Counted from the stretch's first letter, positions 53,483 to 62,604 are shown. The stretch: DNA of 64,000 bases from Bowmanella pacifica (GCF_014645355.1 NZ_BMLS01000002.1:558001-622000); one strand, 5' to 3'. The notes: a model not told the origin generated them from the sequence alone. Numbers and translations are program-made.

Positions 53483-53971
53483 ATGGCCGGTGAGCAACGT
53501 GACCTTACCTTAAGATTTCTGGCCGAACCTGCCGACGTAAACTTTGGTGGCAAAGTACACGGCGGGGCAGTGATGAAATGGATAGACCTGGCAGCCTACG
53601 CCTGTGCAGCCGGCTGGAGCGGCAAATATTGTATTACTGCCTACGCGGGGGGAATCCGCTTTGTACGCCCTATTCTGGTGGGTAATCTGGTGGAAGTGCG
53701 AGCCAGAGTCATTTACACAGGGCGCACATCTATGCATTTGGCACTGGATGTAATGGCTGGCGACCCAAAACTGAGTGAACGCCACCTGACCACGCACTGC
53801 ATAGTGATCATGGTCGCAGTAGACGAGGAAGGAAAGCCCAGCGCCGTACCGGAATGGATACCGCAAACAGACGAAGACAAATATTTACGAGAGTCAGCCC
53901 TTAAATTAGTGCAAATGCGTGAAAAAATCGGCGATGAAATGGCCGCGCATATCAAACACCTTGGTTTGTAA
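53483..53971 (+). CDS. Hotdog-fold acyl-CoA thioesterase
   Basis: A 162-residue protein of the YciA/BFIT type. It shows NFGGKVHGGAVMKWIDLAAYACA, the central hotdog helix with catalytic Asp, then VRPILVGNLVEVRARVIYTGRTSM and the LTTHCIVIMVAVDEEGKP strand. Hydrolyses acyl-CoA to free acid and CoA in the cytosol; chain-length preference unknown. Divergent from xerD with a 120-bp gap. Confidence 0.87.
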   Translation: MAGEQRDLTLRFLAEPADVNFGGKVHGGAVMKWIDLAAYACAAGWSGKYCITAYAGGIRFVRPILVGNLVEVRARVIYTGRTSMHLALDVMAGDPKLSERHLTTHCIVIMVAVDEEGKPSAVPEWIPQTDEDKYLRESALKLVQMREKIGDEMAAHIKHLGL

Positions 53972-54050
53972 TCTCAGTGTCTCGCTGAATCATGCAGCCC
54001 GGCCTGTTCTCTGGCACAATAGGTGCTGATTTTTTTATATGTGTTAGGCA

Positions 54051-54581
54051 ATGACAGACAGCAGTTTAAAAATCGGCCTGTTTTATGGCTCAACGACCTG
54101 CTACACCGAAATGGCGGCGGAAAAAATCTGCGCCGCTTTAGGTGAAGACCTGGTCGAGATGCACAACATCAAAGATGTGCCACTAAAAGAAGCCGAGCAA
54201 TTCGATATTCTGATATTGGGTATTTCCACCTGGGATTTTGGTGAATTGCAGGAAGATTGGGAATCCCAGTGGAGTGATATCCGCGCTCTTAACCTGCAAG
54301 GTAAGATTGTCGCCTTGTTTGGCTTGGGCGACCAAATGGGTTATGCCGACTGGTATCAGGACGCCTTGGGCATGTTGCACGATGAGCTGCTGGTACTGGA
54401 TTGTCAGTTGATTGGCTATTGGCCAAACCAAGGCTATGAATTTACCGCCTCTAAGGCCCTGACCGAAGACGGTAGCCACTTTGTCGGCTTGGCGCTGGAC
54501 GACGAAAACCAGTTTGATCAAACCGATCAGCGCATCAGCCAATGGGTTGATCAGTTACTGGATGAATTGCAGCAACTTTAA
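54051..54581 (+). CDS. fldB: Flavodoxin FldB
   Basis: A 176-residue long-chain flavodoxin that carries low-potential electrons. The FMN phosphate loop is GLFYGSTTCYTEMAAEK (about 9-25), the isoalloxazine-contact loops are STWDFGELQEDW and FGLGDQMGYADWY. The GLALDDENQFDQTDQRI C-terminus matches FldB/FldA. The gene is divergent from xerD; in E. coli fldB and xerD are adjacent. Confidence 0.92.
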   Translation: MTDSSLKIGLFYGSTTCYTEMAAEKICAALGEDLVEMHNIKDVPLKEAEQFDILILGISTWDFGELQEDWESQWSDIRALNLQGKIVALFGLGDQMGYADWYQDALGMLHDELLVLDCQLIGYWPNQGYEFTASKALTEDGSHFVGLALDDENQFDQTDQRISQWVDQLLDELQQL

Positions 54582-54592
54582 TTGGAATCTTC

Positions 54593-55300
54593 ATGCATCA
54601 GGCTCCCATTTTAATCACCGGCGCGGCCCAGCGTATCGGCTTGTATTGCGCAAAAGCCCTACACCAATTGGGCTATGCCGTCGTCATCACTTATCGCCGC
54701 CACCGCCCCTTAATTGACGAATTACAAGCCAGCGGAATTGATTGTATTCAGGCTGACTTTGCTCATTCTCAAGGGGTACAGAGTTTTATTGATACCCTTA
54801 AACAGCGATACCAGAGTCTGCGGGCCATTATCCATAACGCGTCAGACTGGCATTCTGATCAGGACGGTGAGTTAGCAGAGGTATTCGACGCGATGATGGC
54901 AATCCATGCCAAGGCACCTTTGCTTCTCAACCAAGCTCTGGCACCGATGCTAAACGAGGATAAGGCCGACATAGTGCATATGACGGATTTTGTTGCCCAA
55001 ACCGGCAGCGCTAAACATATGGCCTACGCAGCATCTAAAGCAGCATTGGAGAACCTAACCCTGTCCCTGGCGCGAAAATTAGCGCCCAAAGTCAAAGTTA
55101 ACGCCATTGCGCCGGCACTGATTTGTTTTAATGACTGGGATGATGACGCATACCGGCAGAAGACCTTACAGAAATCCCTGCTAGGTATCGAACCAGGCGA
55201 ACAAGAGGTATTTAACACTCTCGACTGGCTGCTCTGCAGCGACTACGTAACCGGCCGGATAATTCATCTGGATGGCGGCCGCCATTTAAACCTGCCTTAA
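54593..55300 (+). CDS. folM: Dihydromonapterin reductase (FolM), short-chain dehydrogenase
   Basis: A 235-residue SDR. ILITGAAQRIG is the NADPH-binding loop in the FolM/pteridine reductase form. The YAASKAALENL segment holds the catalytic Tyr-xxx-Lys pair. GRIIHLDGGRHL closes the fold. FolM reduces dihydromonapterin and, weakly, dihydrofolate. It is 11 bp after fldB and 1 bp before the CLCA_X gene, suggesting an operon of three. Confidence 0.85.
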   Translation: MHQAPILITGAAQRIGLYCAKALHQLGYAVVITYRRHRPLIDELQASGIDCIQADFAHSQGVQSFIDTLKQRYQSLRAIIHNASDWHSDQDGELAEVFDAMMAIHAKAPLLLNQALAPMLNEDKADIVHMTDFVAQTGSAKHMAYAASKAALENLTLSLARKLAPKVKVNAIAPALICFNDWDDDAYRQKTLQKSLLGIEPGEQEVFNTLDWLLCSDYVTGRIIHLDGGRHLNLP

Positions 55301-55301
55301 A

Positions 55302-56084
55302 ATGATGGCCGAGCCCAGGCTACATCGCCCTTACTATCGTAATGGTCCGGACCATAGGGAAGGCCGGGATATGGGCTTTGCCGACATAGTACGAATATTT
55401 GGTTTTCGCACGGTAAGCATTGGCAAATGGGTAAGCAAAGCTGAACAGCAGTTAGCCGCCAATTTGTTTTTCGATGCCCTGTGCGATTTGATGAGCATCC
55501 TGGCAGTGCCGGAAAGGGTTATTTCCCTCAATGGCACCCTGTCCCTGGCCTTTGGTACCGGCGGTAACAAACACAGCAGTGCCCATTATGAGTCATCAAG
55601 TCGCACTCTGGCACTGGCTAAAAATGCGGGCGGGGGCGCCCTGGCCCATGAATGGTTTCATGCCTTCGATCATTATATCTGCCCAAAACTCTTTAACGAT
55701 ACCGAGCGCCACAGTTTTGCTTCGGCATGCTGGCTGAACAATCAGCACACTATTGATCACCCACTGAACCTGCGCCTTTTTGACTATTTTCGCTTGTTGT
55801 TTCTGGAGGGTCGGCAAGGTAGCGCCTATCTGAAACGCGCCGTAGACATCGACAAGAAGCTGCAGATTTTCTACTACGCCCAGCCTCAGGAGCTGGCCGC
55901 CCGCGCTTTTGAGGCCATTGTGCAGGATCAACCGCTAAAAAATGCCTTTCTGGTACAAGGTACTAAGCAAAGCCAGGAAGCCGAGCTGGGTCTTTATCCC
56001 CCCATCGCTATCAGGCCCGAACTGGCCAATCAATTATTGGGTTACTTCCATCTGCTGGGTAAGGCCCTGGATGCACAGCGCTGA
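55302..56084 (+). CDS. CLCA_X family protein with a metalloprotease-like HExxH motif
   Basis: A 260-residue cytosolic protein. An HEWFH motif lies in GGGALAHEWFHAFDHYI (about residues 110-126), the pattern of zinc metallopeptidases, and EAIVQDQP/ELAARAFEAIV downstream could provide a third ligand. The name refers to a family resembling part of CLCA proteins; no activity is established to my knowledge. GFADIVRIFGFRTVSIGKWV resembles LPD-type domains found near phage and plasmid proteins. It is the last gene of the fldB-folM group. Confidence 0.7.
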   Translation: MMAEPRLHRPYYRNGPDHREGRDMGFADIVRIFGFRTVSIGKWVSKAEQQLAANLFFDALCDLMSILAVPERVISLNGTLSLAFGTGGNKHSSAHYESSSRTLALAKNAGGGALAHEWFHAFDHYICPKLFNDTERHSFASACWLNNQHTIDHPLNLRLFDYFRLLFLEGRQGSAYLKRAVDIDKKLQIFYYAQPQELAARAFEAIVQDQPLKNAFLVQGTKQSQEAELGLYPPIAIRPELANQLLGYFHLLGKALDAQR

Positions 56085-56187
56085 AACTTGCCCGCTAGCT
56101 ATTGCTAATTCTTTGTAAATCAATCAAAAAACGCGTAGTGTTTAACTGGTTGTGCAGTGAATAAGAAGAATAGAGCAAGGAGCTAGC

Positions 56188-56646
56188 ATGAACATCGTTA
56201 CCCAGTCTGAAATCCTCTTAATTGGCATAGAAGTCAACGCCCCCTGGCAAGCACTGAGTAGCCAAATACCTGATGCCTGGCAGCACCTCTACCACCAACT
56301 AGACCACCTTGACCCAAGTGGCGACCCCATTCTGGTTGAAGCATCACTGAGCTGCCAGCAAGGCATATATCGGCAATTGGTCAGTTGTCAGGTCACTTCA
56401 TCCATCCCGGTTCCTGAGGGATTAACGGCCATCCGCATCCCACCGGCCAGCTACCTTCATCATACTCATGAAGGGCAGGTTAGCCAGATTATAGAGACCT
56501 TCGGCGATATGCTGCAGTGGGCGGCAGAAGAGCATATCCCTATCTCGGATCTGAAACTGGATTTCGGCTACACTCAAACCAAAGATGAGCAAAGTCATGA
56601 GCTGTTAATTGCTTTACAACCGCCTCCCCAATGGCAGCGTTGCTAA
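56188..56646 (+). CDS. GyrI-like/effector-binding domain protein
   Basis: A 152-residue single-domain protein with the SOUL/GyrI-like pattern: LLIGIEVNAPWQ, a middle WQHLYHQLDHL helix, then YRQLVSCQVTSSIPVPEGLTAIRIPPASYLHHTHEG and a C-terminal KLDFGYTQTK..ELLIAL strand pair. Such stand-alone effector-binding domains bind small hydrophobic ligands or gyrase. AAGGAG precedes the ATG. Function unknown. Confidence 0.7.
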   Translation: MNIVTQSEILLIGIEVNAPWQALSSQIPDAWQHLYHQLDHLDPSGDPILVEASLSCQQGIYRQLVSCQVTSSIPVPEGLTAIRIPPASYLHHTHEGQVSQIIETFGDMLQWAAEEHIPISDLKLDFGYTQTKDEQSHELLIALQPPPQWQRC

Positions 56647-56815
56647 ACGCGGCTTGTTAATACTTGGCCCCGTATTAACCAGCCAAGATGAAGAACACAC
56701 AAATGGCCAAAATGCCTACGCAAAGGTCAGTCTTCTTTAGCCATTCAACGCAAGCACCTTGAAAAATCTCCCCACAGACAGGATATTCAGAACATTGCTA
56801 TGTTGAGGAGTTGTT

Positions 56816-57268
56816 ATGAACAGCACGTCTTGCGAAGCCTTACACCTAGATAACCAACTGTGCTTTGCGCTGTATTCAACCTCTCTGGCCATGAATAAGC
56901 TATACAAACCCTTATTGGCCAAGTTAGGACTCACCTACCCTCAGTATCTTATGATGTTGGTGTTGTGGGAAGAAGACGGCATTACCTCAACAGCCGTAGG
57001 CAAGCGTTTACACCAGGATCTAGGCGCACTCAGCCCAGTTCTTAAGCGTCTTGATGCACAAGGTCTGTTGGAAAGGCGGCGTAGCAGCGACGATGAGCGC
57101 AAGGTTTTGCTGTTCCTAACCCCAGCTGGCAAAGCACTGCAACAGCAAGCCCAGTCACTCCCCCATTCCGTGCTCTGTGCCAGTGGTTTGAATATAGAAC
57201 AGGTGGTATCCCTCAAGCAGCAGCTGGACAGCCTACGTCTTACCCTTAATGGTGACGGCCATGGCTAA
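56816..57268 (+). CDS. ohrR: MarR family organic-peroxide sensor OhrR
   Basis: A 150-residue winged-helix repressor. The peroxide-sensing Cys16 lies in the typical context LDNQLCFALYSTSLAMNK, and PQYLMMLVLWEEDGIT, GKRLHQDLGALSPVLKRLDAQGLL and RRRSSDDERKVLLFLT form the MarR core. Organic hydroperoxides oxidise this Cys and release DNA. It lies just upstream of, and in the same direction as, its expected target ohr. Confidence 0.9.
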   Translation: MNSTSCEALHLDNQLCFALYSTSLAMNKLYKPLLAKLGLTYPQYLMMLVLWEEDGITSTAVGKRLHQDLGALSPVLKRLDAQGLLERRRSSDDERKVLLFLTPAGKALQQQAQSLPHSVLCASGLNIEQVVSLKQQLDSLRLTLNGDGHG

Positions 57269-57320
57269 GCGTCAACCTGCCTGATTCGCTGAATGCGATA
57301 AGCTACATCGGTTCTTTTAA

Positions 57321-57347
57321 TTATCGCAATAAACATTATCGCGATAA
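57321..57347. promoter_or_regulatory. Tandem TTATCGC palindromes, candidate OhrR operator
   Basis: TTATCGCGATAA (57336-57347) is a perfect 12-bp palindrome, and TTATCGCAATAA (57321-57332) is a near copy exactly 15 bp upstream. They lie 46 bp before the ohr start, where a repressor would block the promoter. Assignment to OhrR rests on position; the sequence is not the same as operators I can recall. Confidence 0.5.
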
Positions 57348-57392
57348 CATAATCCTCGTTAACCTGTTAGGTAATCAAACGAGGAAATTCCT

Positions 57393-57812
57393 ATGCAAGT
57401 ACTATATAAAGCCATTGTTACTTCAACCGGCGGTCGCGACGGCCAGGCAAAATCCGATGATGGTTTGCTCGATGTTAAGCTCACTACACCAAAAGAGCTG
57501 GGAGGCAGCGGGGGCCAGGCCACCAACCCGGAACAATTATTCGCGGCAGGTTATTCGGCCTGCTTTATTGGCGCACTAAAATTCGTGGCAGCGGGTAAAA
57601 AAATAAGCTTGCCAGCAGAAACACATATCCGCGCTGAAGTGGGTATTGGGCAAACCCAAGGTGGTTTTGGTCTTGATATTGATCTCTTTGCACAGCTGCC
57701 GGGCTTGGAACTTTCCGTGGCACAAATGCTGGTTGATGCTGCACACCAGGTATGTCCATACTCCAACGCCACCCGTGGAAATGTCGATGTTCGTCTGCAC
57801 ACCAGCGTTTAA
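57393..57812 (+). CDS. ohr: Organic hydroperoxide resistance protein
   Basis: A 139-residue Ohr/OsmC-type peroxidase using lipoyl-linked thiols. The catalytic cysteines are Cys57 (GYSACFIGAL) and Cys121 (AHQVCPYSNATRGN), and the N-terminal TSTGGRDGQAKSDDG is the Ohr signature with the active-site Arg and Glu region (GGSGGQATNPEQLFAAG). Encoded next to ohrR. Confidence 0.95.
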   Translation: MQVLYKAIVTSTGGRDGQAKSDDGLLDVKLTTPKELGGSGGQATNPEQLFAAGYSACFIGALKFVAAGKKISLPAETHIRAEVGIGQTQGGFGLDIDLFAQLPGLELSVAQMLVDAAHQVCPYSNATRGNVDVRLHTSV

Positions 57813-58723
57813 CCCTTGATTGGCCGCACCCGTGCGGTCATCTCCCCTCTTGGGAGCTTTAAGGCAATGGCCTGCGGTACCACCTGAATGCGCGCCGGCG
57901 TCACGCCGAAGAACTCGCCATCTCCCTCAATGGGCAGATTTGGAGTCAGGATAGAAAACTGCCTATCTTGCCAGTATTCCACCACATCAGCCTGCAAATG
58001 GCGGCCCTGAAAAATCCGCGCCAGGTAATAGAGCTTTTTAGCCAGTCCGGCTTTCCCCACCCAGCAACAGTCAAGCATGCCATCGTCAATACTGGCGCGT
58101 GGGGCGATTTGCATACCGCCACCAAAATAACGCCCGTTGGCAAAGGCTGCGATAAAGCAATCCGCATTCTTCTGCAGGCTACTTTGCAGTTGTACCTGTT
58201 GCTCGCGATAACCAAAGAGTTGCTGTAAGGCAACGAGTAGATAACGCCAGCGGCGAAACCGACGTGGCTGCTTATCATACATACTGGCGACAACAGCGCC
58301 ATCAAAGCCAACCCCCAGTACATTGGCAAAGTAGCGCTCATTGCATAACCCCAGGTCCACCCGCTGGCTCAACTCCCCCAGCGCAATTGCTACCGGATCA
58401 TCGGCGCTGCTAAATAGGTTACGAGCAAAATCATTGCCACTGCCACAAGGGATAAGAGCAAGAGGAACCTGACTATGGGCCAGGACATTAACGACAAGAT
58501 TAAATGTGCCATCCCCACCAATCACGACCCAGTCGGTAAATGCCGTCTTACATTGATTGAGGTGACGAAGGTTAGCCTGTTCATTAGCGGTGGTATACCA
58601 AACCTCAAGCTCATCCCCCCTTTCCCGCAGCCCCTGGCGAAGGCGCTCCAGGTAATACTGAGCCCGGTCATTGGCCATTGGGTTAACCACAATCAAAAAA
58701 CGACGTGAGCTGGGAGACGGCAT
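57809..58723 (-). CDS. Diacylglycerol kinase-family lipid kinase (YegS-like)
   Basis: A 304-residue protein; I start at ATG 58723. It has the DAGK catalytic domain: IVVNPMAN, the ATP-binding VIGGDGTFNLVVNVL and IPCGSGNDFARNL. The C-terminal domain has GVGFDGAVVASM, ANGRYFGGGMQIAPRASIDDGMLD and IEGDGE. It would phosphorylate a lipid such as diacylglycerol or phosphatidylglycerol. Convergent with ohr, the ends overlapping by 4 bp. Confidence 0.87.
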   Translation of the reverse strand: MPSPSSRRFLIVVNPMANDRAQYYLERLRQGLRERGDELEVWYTTANEQANLRHLNQCKTAFTDWVVIGGDGTFNLVVNVLAHSQVPLALIPCGSGNDFARNLFSSADDPVAIALGELSQRVDLGLCNERYFANVLGVGFDGAVVASMYDKQPRRFRRWRYLLVALQQLFGYREQQVQLQSSLQKNADCFIAAFANGRYFGGGMQIAPRASIDDGMLDCCWVGKAGLAKKLYYLARIFQGRHLQADVVEYWQDRQFSILTPNLPIEGDGEFFGVTPARIQVVPQAIALKLPRGEMTARVRPIKG

Positions 58724-58815
58724 ATAACACTCTGCTCGCAAAAAACTGTCAGTTTGCGCCAATCCGCGGTTCAGTCAACCTGCAATAGCTAGGGTTATGT
58801 ATCTTTCGGGCATAT

Positions 58816-58930
58816 GCAGCATTTTGTGGGCTCTTTATACAAAGCAGCGTAAACCTAGTGCAGTTATTCTACATAAGTGAATAATAACGCCGCGGAAAGG
58901 GCCAATAAGCACGGCCCGAAGGGTTCAATA
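58816..58930 (-). repeat. MITE-like dispersed repeat, copy B
   Basis: Reverse-orientation counterpart of 66-180, gap-free over about 115 bp. The terminal inverted repeat is decayed here (GCTTATTGGCCCTTT against TTGTGGGCTCTTT), and the central GTAGAATAACTAC has become GTAGAATAACTGC. It begins within a few bases after the stop of the minus-strand lipoprotein gene, so it could also serve as that gene's 3' end. No target-site duplication could be recognised confidently. Confidence 0.75.
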
Positions 58931-58935
58931 TTTGC

Positions 58936-59196
58936 CTACCAGCGACGTTTTGCGGGATCGCGATTCTCTTTCTCAAACTCGGTTTGAATCTCAATAATCT
59001 CTGGCTCACAGTGAGACTTAATGGATGACACCATTGGCGTATCGTCATCCAATTGAATACTGACTTCGTACTGATCCTGTAAATGACCGTTGCACGGATT
59101 CATATCTATGCCCATTTGTTGCATATACTCGCGTTCTGCCTGACTTACGCAAGCACTCAGCAACACAACACTGGTCAAGGTAAAAAGTATTTTCAT
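58936..59196 (-). CDS. Small hypothetical lipoprotein
   Basis: An 86-residue protein starting at ATG 59196 with GGAAGG upstream. The signal peptide ends in a lipobox (LLSAC, Cys near residue 17). The mature part is acidic with two further cysteines (NPCNGHL, SHCEPEI) and a basic end (DPAKRRW). Probably anchored in the envelope; no family recognised. Confidence 0.65.
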   Translation of the reverse strand: MKILFTLTSVVLLSACVSQAEREYMQQMGIDMNPCNGHLQDQYEVSIQLDDDTPMVSSIKSHCEPEIIEIQTEFEKENRDPAKRRW

Positions 59197-59355
59197 CCGC
59201 ATCCTTCCATCTTCAACTGCCACCTATGCTCGGTTATTTATCGTATTACTTCAACGACTGACGGTAAAATGTTACAACGTATCAGTGAATTCGGACATAA
59301 TTCCGCCTTTGGCTAACGCCAACTTATTCTAACAAGAGTCCCTTTGGAGAACGTA

Positions 59356-61521
59356 ATGCGCAAGACTCTGATTGCTTCAGCAATCGGTGCCAGCCTGCTG
59401 GTTGCCGCCTGCTCACAGCCACCTAAGACAGAACAAAACAATACCGCCGAAACAGCCCAAGCCAGCCAGGTAGCTATCGCTAACCCTTTGCTGACCGCCA
59501 GCACATTGCAATATCAGGCACCTGATTTCAGCCAAATCAAAGACGAGCACTTCGCCCCGGCTTTTGAACAGGGCATGACAGAACATATGGCCGATATTCA
59601 GGCCATTATCGACAATCCTGAACCCGCCAGCTTTGAAAACACTATTGTTGCGCTGGAAAAAGCCGGTCCCCTTCTGACTCGTGTATCACGGGTGTTTTTC
59701 AACCTGACCGGTACCGACAGCAATGAAGCGCGCCGTGCCTTGCAAAGCGAGTTGGCACCTAAGCTGGCCGCGCATTCCGACAACATCAATCTGAATGCCG
59801 ACTTGTTTGCCCGCGTGGAAGCGATTTACAACCAGCGCGAACAGCTGAAGCTAGATCCCGAATCGGACCGCTTGCTGGAGGTGTACTACAAACGCTTTGT
59901 CAAAGCTGGCGCCAAGTTGTCTGAAGAACAAAAGACAGCCATTCGCGCTCTGAACGAAGAGCATTCCAAGCTAACTACGCAGTTCAGCCAAAACTTGCTG
60001 AAACTGAGCAAGGCCATCGCTGTGGTAGTTGAAGATAAAGCCCAATTAGACGGCCTGTCTGAAAGCCAATTGAAAGCGGCCGCTAAAGCTGCCGAGGATG
60101 CAGAGCAACCAGGTAAGTATCTGCTGAGCATCACTAATACCACCCGCCAGCCGATCCTGGCTTCCCTGAATAACCGGGAATTGCGTCAGCGCGTATGGGA
60201 AGCCTCTGCATATCGTGGCACCTCCGGCGAACTGGATAACCGCCCGCTGGTTTCTCGCCTGACCCAGATCCGTGCCGAAAAAGCGGCATTGTTAGGCTAC
60301 AACAACTGGGCCGAATACCAGTTACAAAACACCATGGCGGAAAAGCCAGAAAATGTCTTTAACATGCTCAACTCCATGGTGCCGGCCGTTGTGGCTAACA
60401 CCCAAGCCGAGCAAGCTGACATTCAGGCCATGATCAAACGTGAAGGCGGCGACTTCGATGTACAGCCCTGGGACTGGGCATACTATGCAGAAAAAGTACG
60501 CCAGGAAAAATACGACCTGGATGAAAGCGAAGTGCGTAACTACTTCGAGTTCAACCGTGTACTGCACGACGGTCTGTTCTACACCATGAATCGCCTGTAT
60601 GGCGTGCGCTTTGAGCCACGTCCAGATCTGCCGGTTTACCACCCTGACGTACAAGCCTTTGAGCTGTTTGATCACGGCGGTAAGAGCCTGGCGATTTTCT
60701 ATGCCGATTATTTTGCCCGTGACGGCAAACGCGGTGGCGCCTGGATGAGTTCATTTGTTGGCCAGTCCGGCTTGCTTGAGCAAAAACCCGTGGTGGTCAA
60801 CGTGATGAATATTCCTAAGGGTCCGGAAGGTGAACCCACCTTGGTAAGCTTTGACCATGTGACTACTATGTTCCACGAACTGGGTCATGGTATTCACGGC
60901 ATGTTCTCCAAGGTGAAGTATCCTTCCTTGGCCGGTACCGCCGTGTCTCGCGACTTTGTTGAGTTCCCATCAACCTTCGAAGAAGATTGGGCTGCATTGC
61001 CTGAAGTTTTGGCTAATTATGCCCGTCACTACGAGACCGATGAGCAGATCCCCGCGGAGTTGCTGGAAAAAGTCATGAAGGCAAAAAACTTCAATATGGG
61101 CTTCGACACCCTGGAGTATATGTCAGCCGCCCTATTGGATATGGAATGGCACTCACTGCCTGCCGATACACCGCTGCAGGATGTGGAAAGCTTTGAAGCC
61201 AAGGCGTTGGAAAAGCATGGCGTAAATCTGCCAGCGGTTCCGCCTCGCTATAAGTCCACTTACTTCTCTCACTCTATTGGCGGTGGCTATTCTGCGGGTT
61301 ACTACGCCTACATGTGGAGTGAAATCCTGGCAGCCGACGCCTTCGCATACTTGCGTGAGCGTGGCGGTCTGACCCGTGAAAACGGCGAGTTGTATCGCAA
61401 GCACATCCTGGAAGTGGGTAATTCTCGCCCCCCCATGGAGTCTTACATTCAATTCCGTGGTCAGGAGCCAACGACGGATGCCCTGTTGATTCGCCGTGGT
61501 CTGAAGCCACAAATCGACTAA
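59356..61521 (+). CDS. M3 family metallopeptidase lipoprotein (oligopeptidase/Dcp-like)
   Basis: A 721-residue zinc peptidase. ATG 59356, with GGAG ten bases upstream, gives a lipoprotein signal (SLLVAACSQ). The catalytic HELGH is at residues 507-511 (TMFHELGHGIHGMF), and the FEEDWA Glu about 30 residues on is the third zinc ligand region. YSAGYYAYMWSEILAAD near the end is the M3 Tyr/His-rich substrate region. Family members cut short peptides; the lipid anchor puts this one in the periplasmic side of the envelope. Confidence 0.9.
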   Translation: MRKTLIASAIGASLLVAACSQPPKTEQNNTAETAQASQVAIANPLLTASTLQYQAPDFSQIKDEHFAPAFEQGMTEHMADIQAIIDNPEPASFENTIVALEKAGPLLTRVSRVFFNLTGTDSNEARRALQSELAPKLAAHSDNINLNADLFARVEAIYNQREQLKLDPESDRLLEVYYKRFVKAGAKLSEEQKTAIRALNEEHSKLTTQFSQNLLKLSKAIAVVVEDKAQLDGLSESQLKAAAKAAEDAEQPGKYLLSITNTTRQPILASLNNRELRQRVWEASAYRGTSGELDNRPLVSRLTQIRAEKAALLGYNNWAEYQLQNTMAEKPENVFNMLNSMVPAVVANTQAEQADIQAMIKREGGDFDVQPWDWAYYAEKVRQEKYDLDESEVRNYFEFNRVLHDGLFYTMNRLYGVRFEPRPDLPVYHPDVQAFELFDHGGKSLAIFYADYFARDGKRGGAWMSSFVGQSGLLEQKPVVVNVMNIPKGPEGEPTLVSFDHVTTMFHELGHGIHGMFSKVKYPSLAGTAVSRDFVEFPSTFEEDWAALPEVLANYARHYETDEQIPAELLEKVMKAKNFNMGFDTLEYMSAALLDMEWHSLPADTPLQDVESFEAKALEKHGVNLPAVPPRYKSTYFSHSIGGGYSAGYYAYMWSEILAADAFAYLRERGGLTRENGELYRKHILEVGNSRPPMESYIQFRGQEPTTDALLIRRGLKPQID

Positions 61522-61535
61522 GTTTGTTGAGCAAC

Positions 61536-61594
61536 CCCGGCCTCATCTGAGGCCGGGACAAATACAAAAAAACCGCCTTTTGGCGGTTTTTTTT
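61536..61594 (+). terminator. Double hairpin terminator after the M3 peptidase gene
   Basis: A first stem CCCGGCCTCA / TGAGGCCGGG (61536-61557) is followed by AACCGCC / GGCGGTT (61571-61588) with T8. The second is also preceded by an A-run, so it can end transcripts from both sides and serves the convergent DUF481 gene too. Confidence 0.85.
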
Positions 61595-61634
61595 CATGGA
61601 TGAACAGGAACGGCGATGTTCAGGATGAACGATA

Positions 61635-62420
61635 TCAGAAGAAGCTGTATACCAGTGTTACTGAGGTTTGCGTATCCAGTTCATCTACATCATCAGCCAC
61701 ATCAGTATTATGGTTAAGGATAATCGCCAGTTTCATCGCCAGTGACCCGTTGATTTGTGCTGACAACGACGTTTCCGACTTAGATTTGGTATTGTCGCTA
61801 CCCACTTCCGTACTGAATAGCTGACGGAAGTTAGCGGTATCGGATATCTTCCATTTATAGTCGACCGCACCACGCACAATGGCTCCGTTAGCGCTTTCGC
61901 CGGACTCCCGCTCAGCAAAAGAATAACCCGGACCGATACTGTAGCTAAATGCTGATACATCATCTTTCCAAAGCTGGTGCGCCCAACCCGCTGCGACGGT
62001 GGCCTGATATTCAAAGCCACTGAAACGATCGTCTTCATACGAACCGAAAGCAAACACGCGATGCGCTGGATTTTCTAACTTGTAGTTACCCTGGCCTGAA
62101 GCGAAGATTTTCTGTGCCGTGGTTTGAGACACCGTATCTTCATCGATAGTCTTCTCATCCTGCTTATAAAAGCCTTCCAGAATGTAGTCGTTACTCCATG
62201 ACTCCAGTTCCTGATGAGCATTCAGGCGCCCTTTAAAGCTGGTAGAATCGGTATTCCCCGTAGTCGCCACAAAACCAATCTCGCCATCCAGGCTAAATGG
62301 TTTTTCAGCTTCTTCCGGTACGCTGACATCTGCGGCAAACAGACTATCCAATGCATCTGCCTGAGCAGCAGAAGCAACAAACAGGGCGGCAAACATTGCC
62401 AATCCAGATCTTTTTTTCAT
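61635..62420 (-). CDS. DUF481 family outer-membrane protein (YdiY-like)
   Basis: A 261-residue protein starting at ATG 62420 with GAGG upstream. Sec signal (about 1-22, ending AQA). The mature sequence alternates hydrophobic and polar residues as in a beta barrel (GEIGFVATTGNTDSTSFKGRL, HRVFAFGSYEDDRFSGFEYQATVAAGWAHQLW) and ends in aromatic residues (LVYSFF), the usual outer-membrane C-terminus. Salt- or alkali-induced in some species; function unknown. Confidence 0.82.
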   Translation of the reverse strand: MKKRSGLAMFAALFVASAAQADALDSLFAADVSVPEEAEKPFSLDGEIGFVATTGNTDSTSFKGRLNAHQELESWSNDYILEGFYKQDEKTIDEDTVSQTTAQKIFASGQGNYKLENPAHRVFAFGSYEDDRFSGFEYQATVAAGWAHQLWKDDVSAFSYSIGPGYSFAERESGESANGAIVRGAVDYKWKISDTANFRQLFSTEVGSDNTKSKSETSLSAQINGSLAMKLAIILNHNTDVADDVDELDTQTSVTLVYSFF

Positions 62421-62562
62421 CGGGCGGGTCCTCAATAGCTCTCAGGCGGCAATTGTAACGAAATCATACTAATTTGCTCAGTTTTTTTCGTCTATTTTTC
62501 ACACAAATGATAATTTATTCCTGTATTTTCCAAGCACATACAATTTTTTAACCGAATAAAAA

Positions 62563-62592
62563 CAAAAAAGGGTGCCAAAGCACCCTTTTAAA
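62563..62592 (-). terminator. Terminator after the class I aldolase gene
   Basis: On the minus strand AAAAGGGTGC / GCACCCTTTT with a 4-nt loop and T-run, 13-20 bp after the aldolase stop. AT-rich on both sides, so it may work in both directions. Confidence 0.8.
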
Positions 62593-62604
62593 AAAAATAG
62601 CAGC

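Noticed and set aside
62440-62562. Possible Fur box (AAATGATAATTTATT) upstream of the DUF481 gene
   Set aside because: Matches only part of one half of the Fur consensus in a generally AT-rich stretch.
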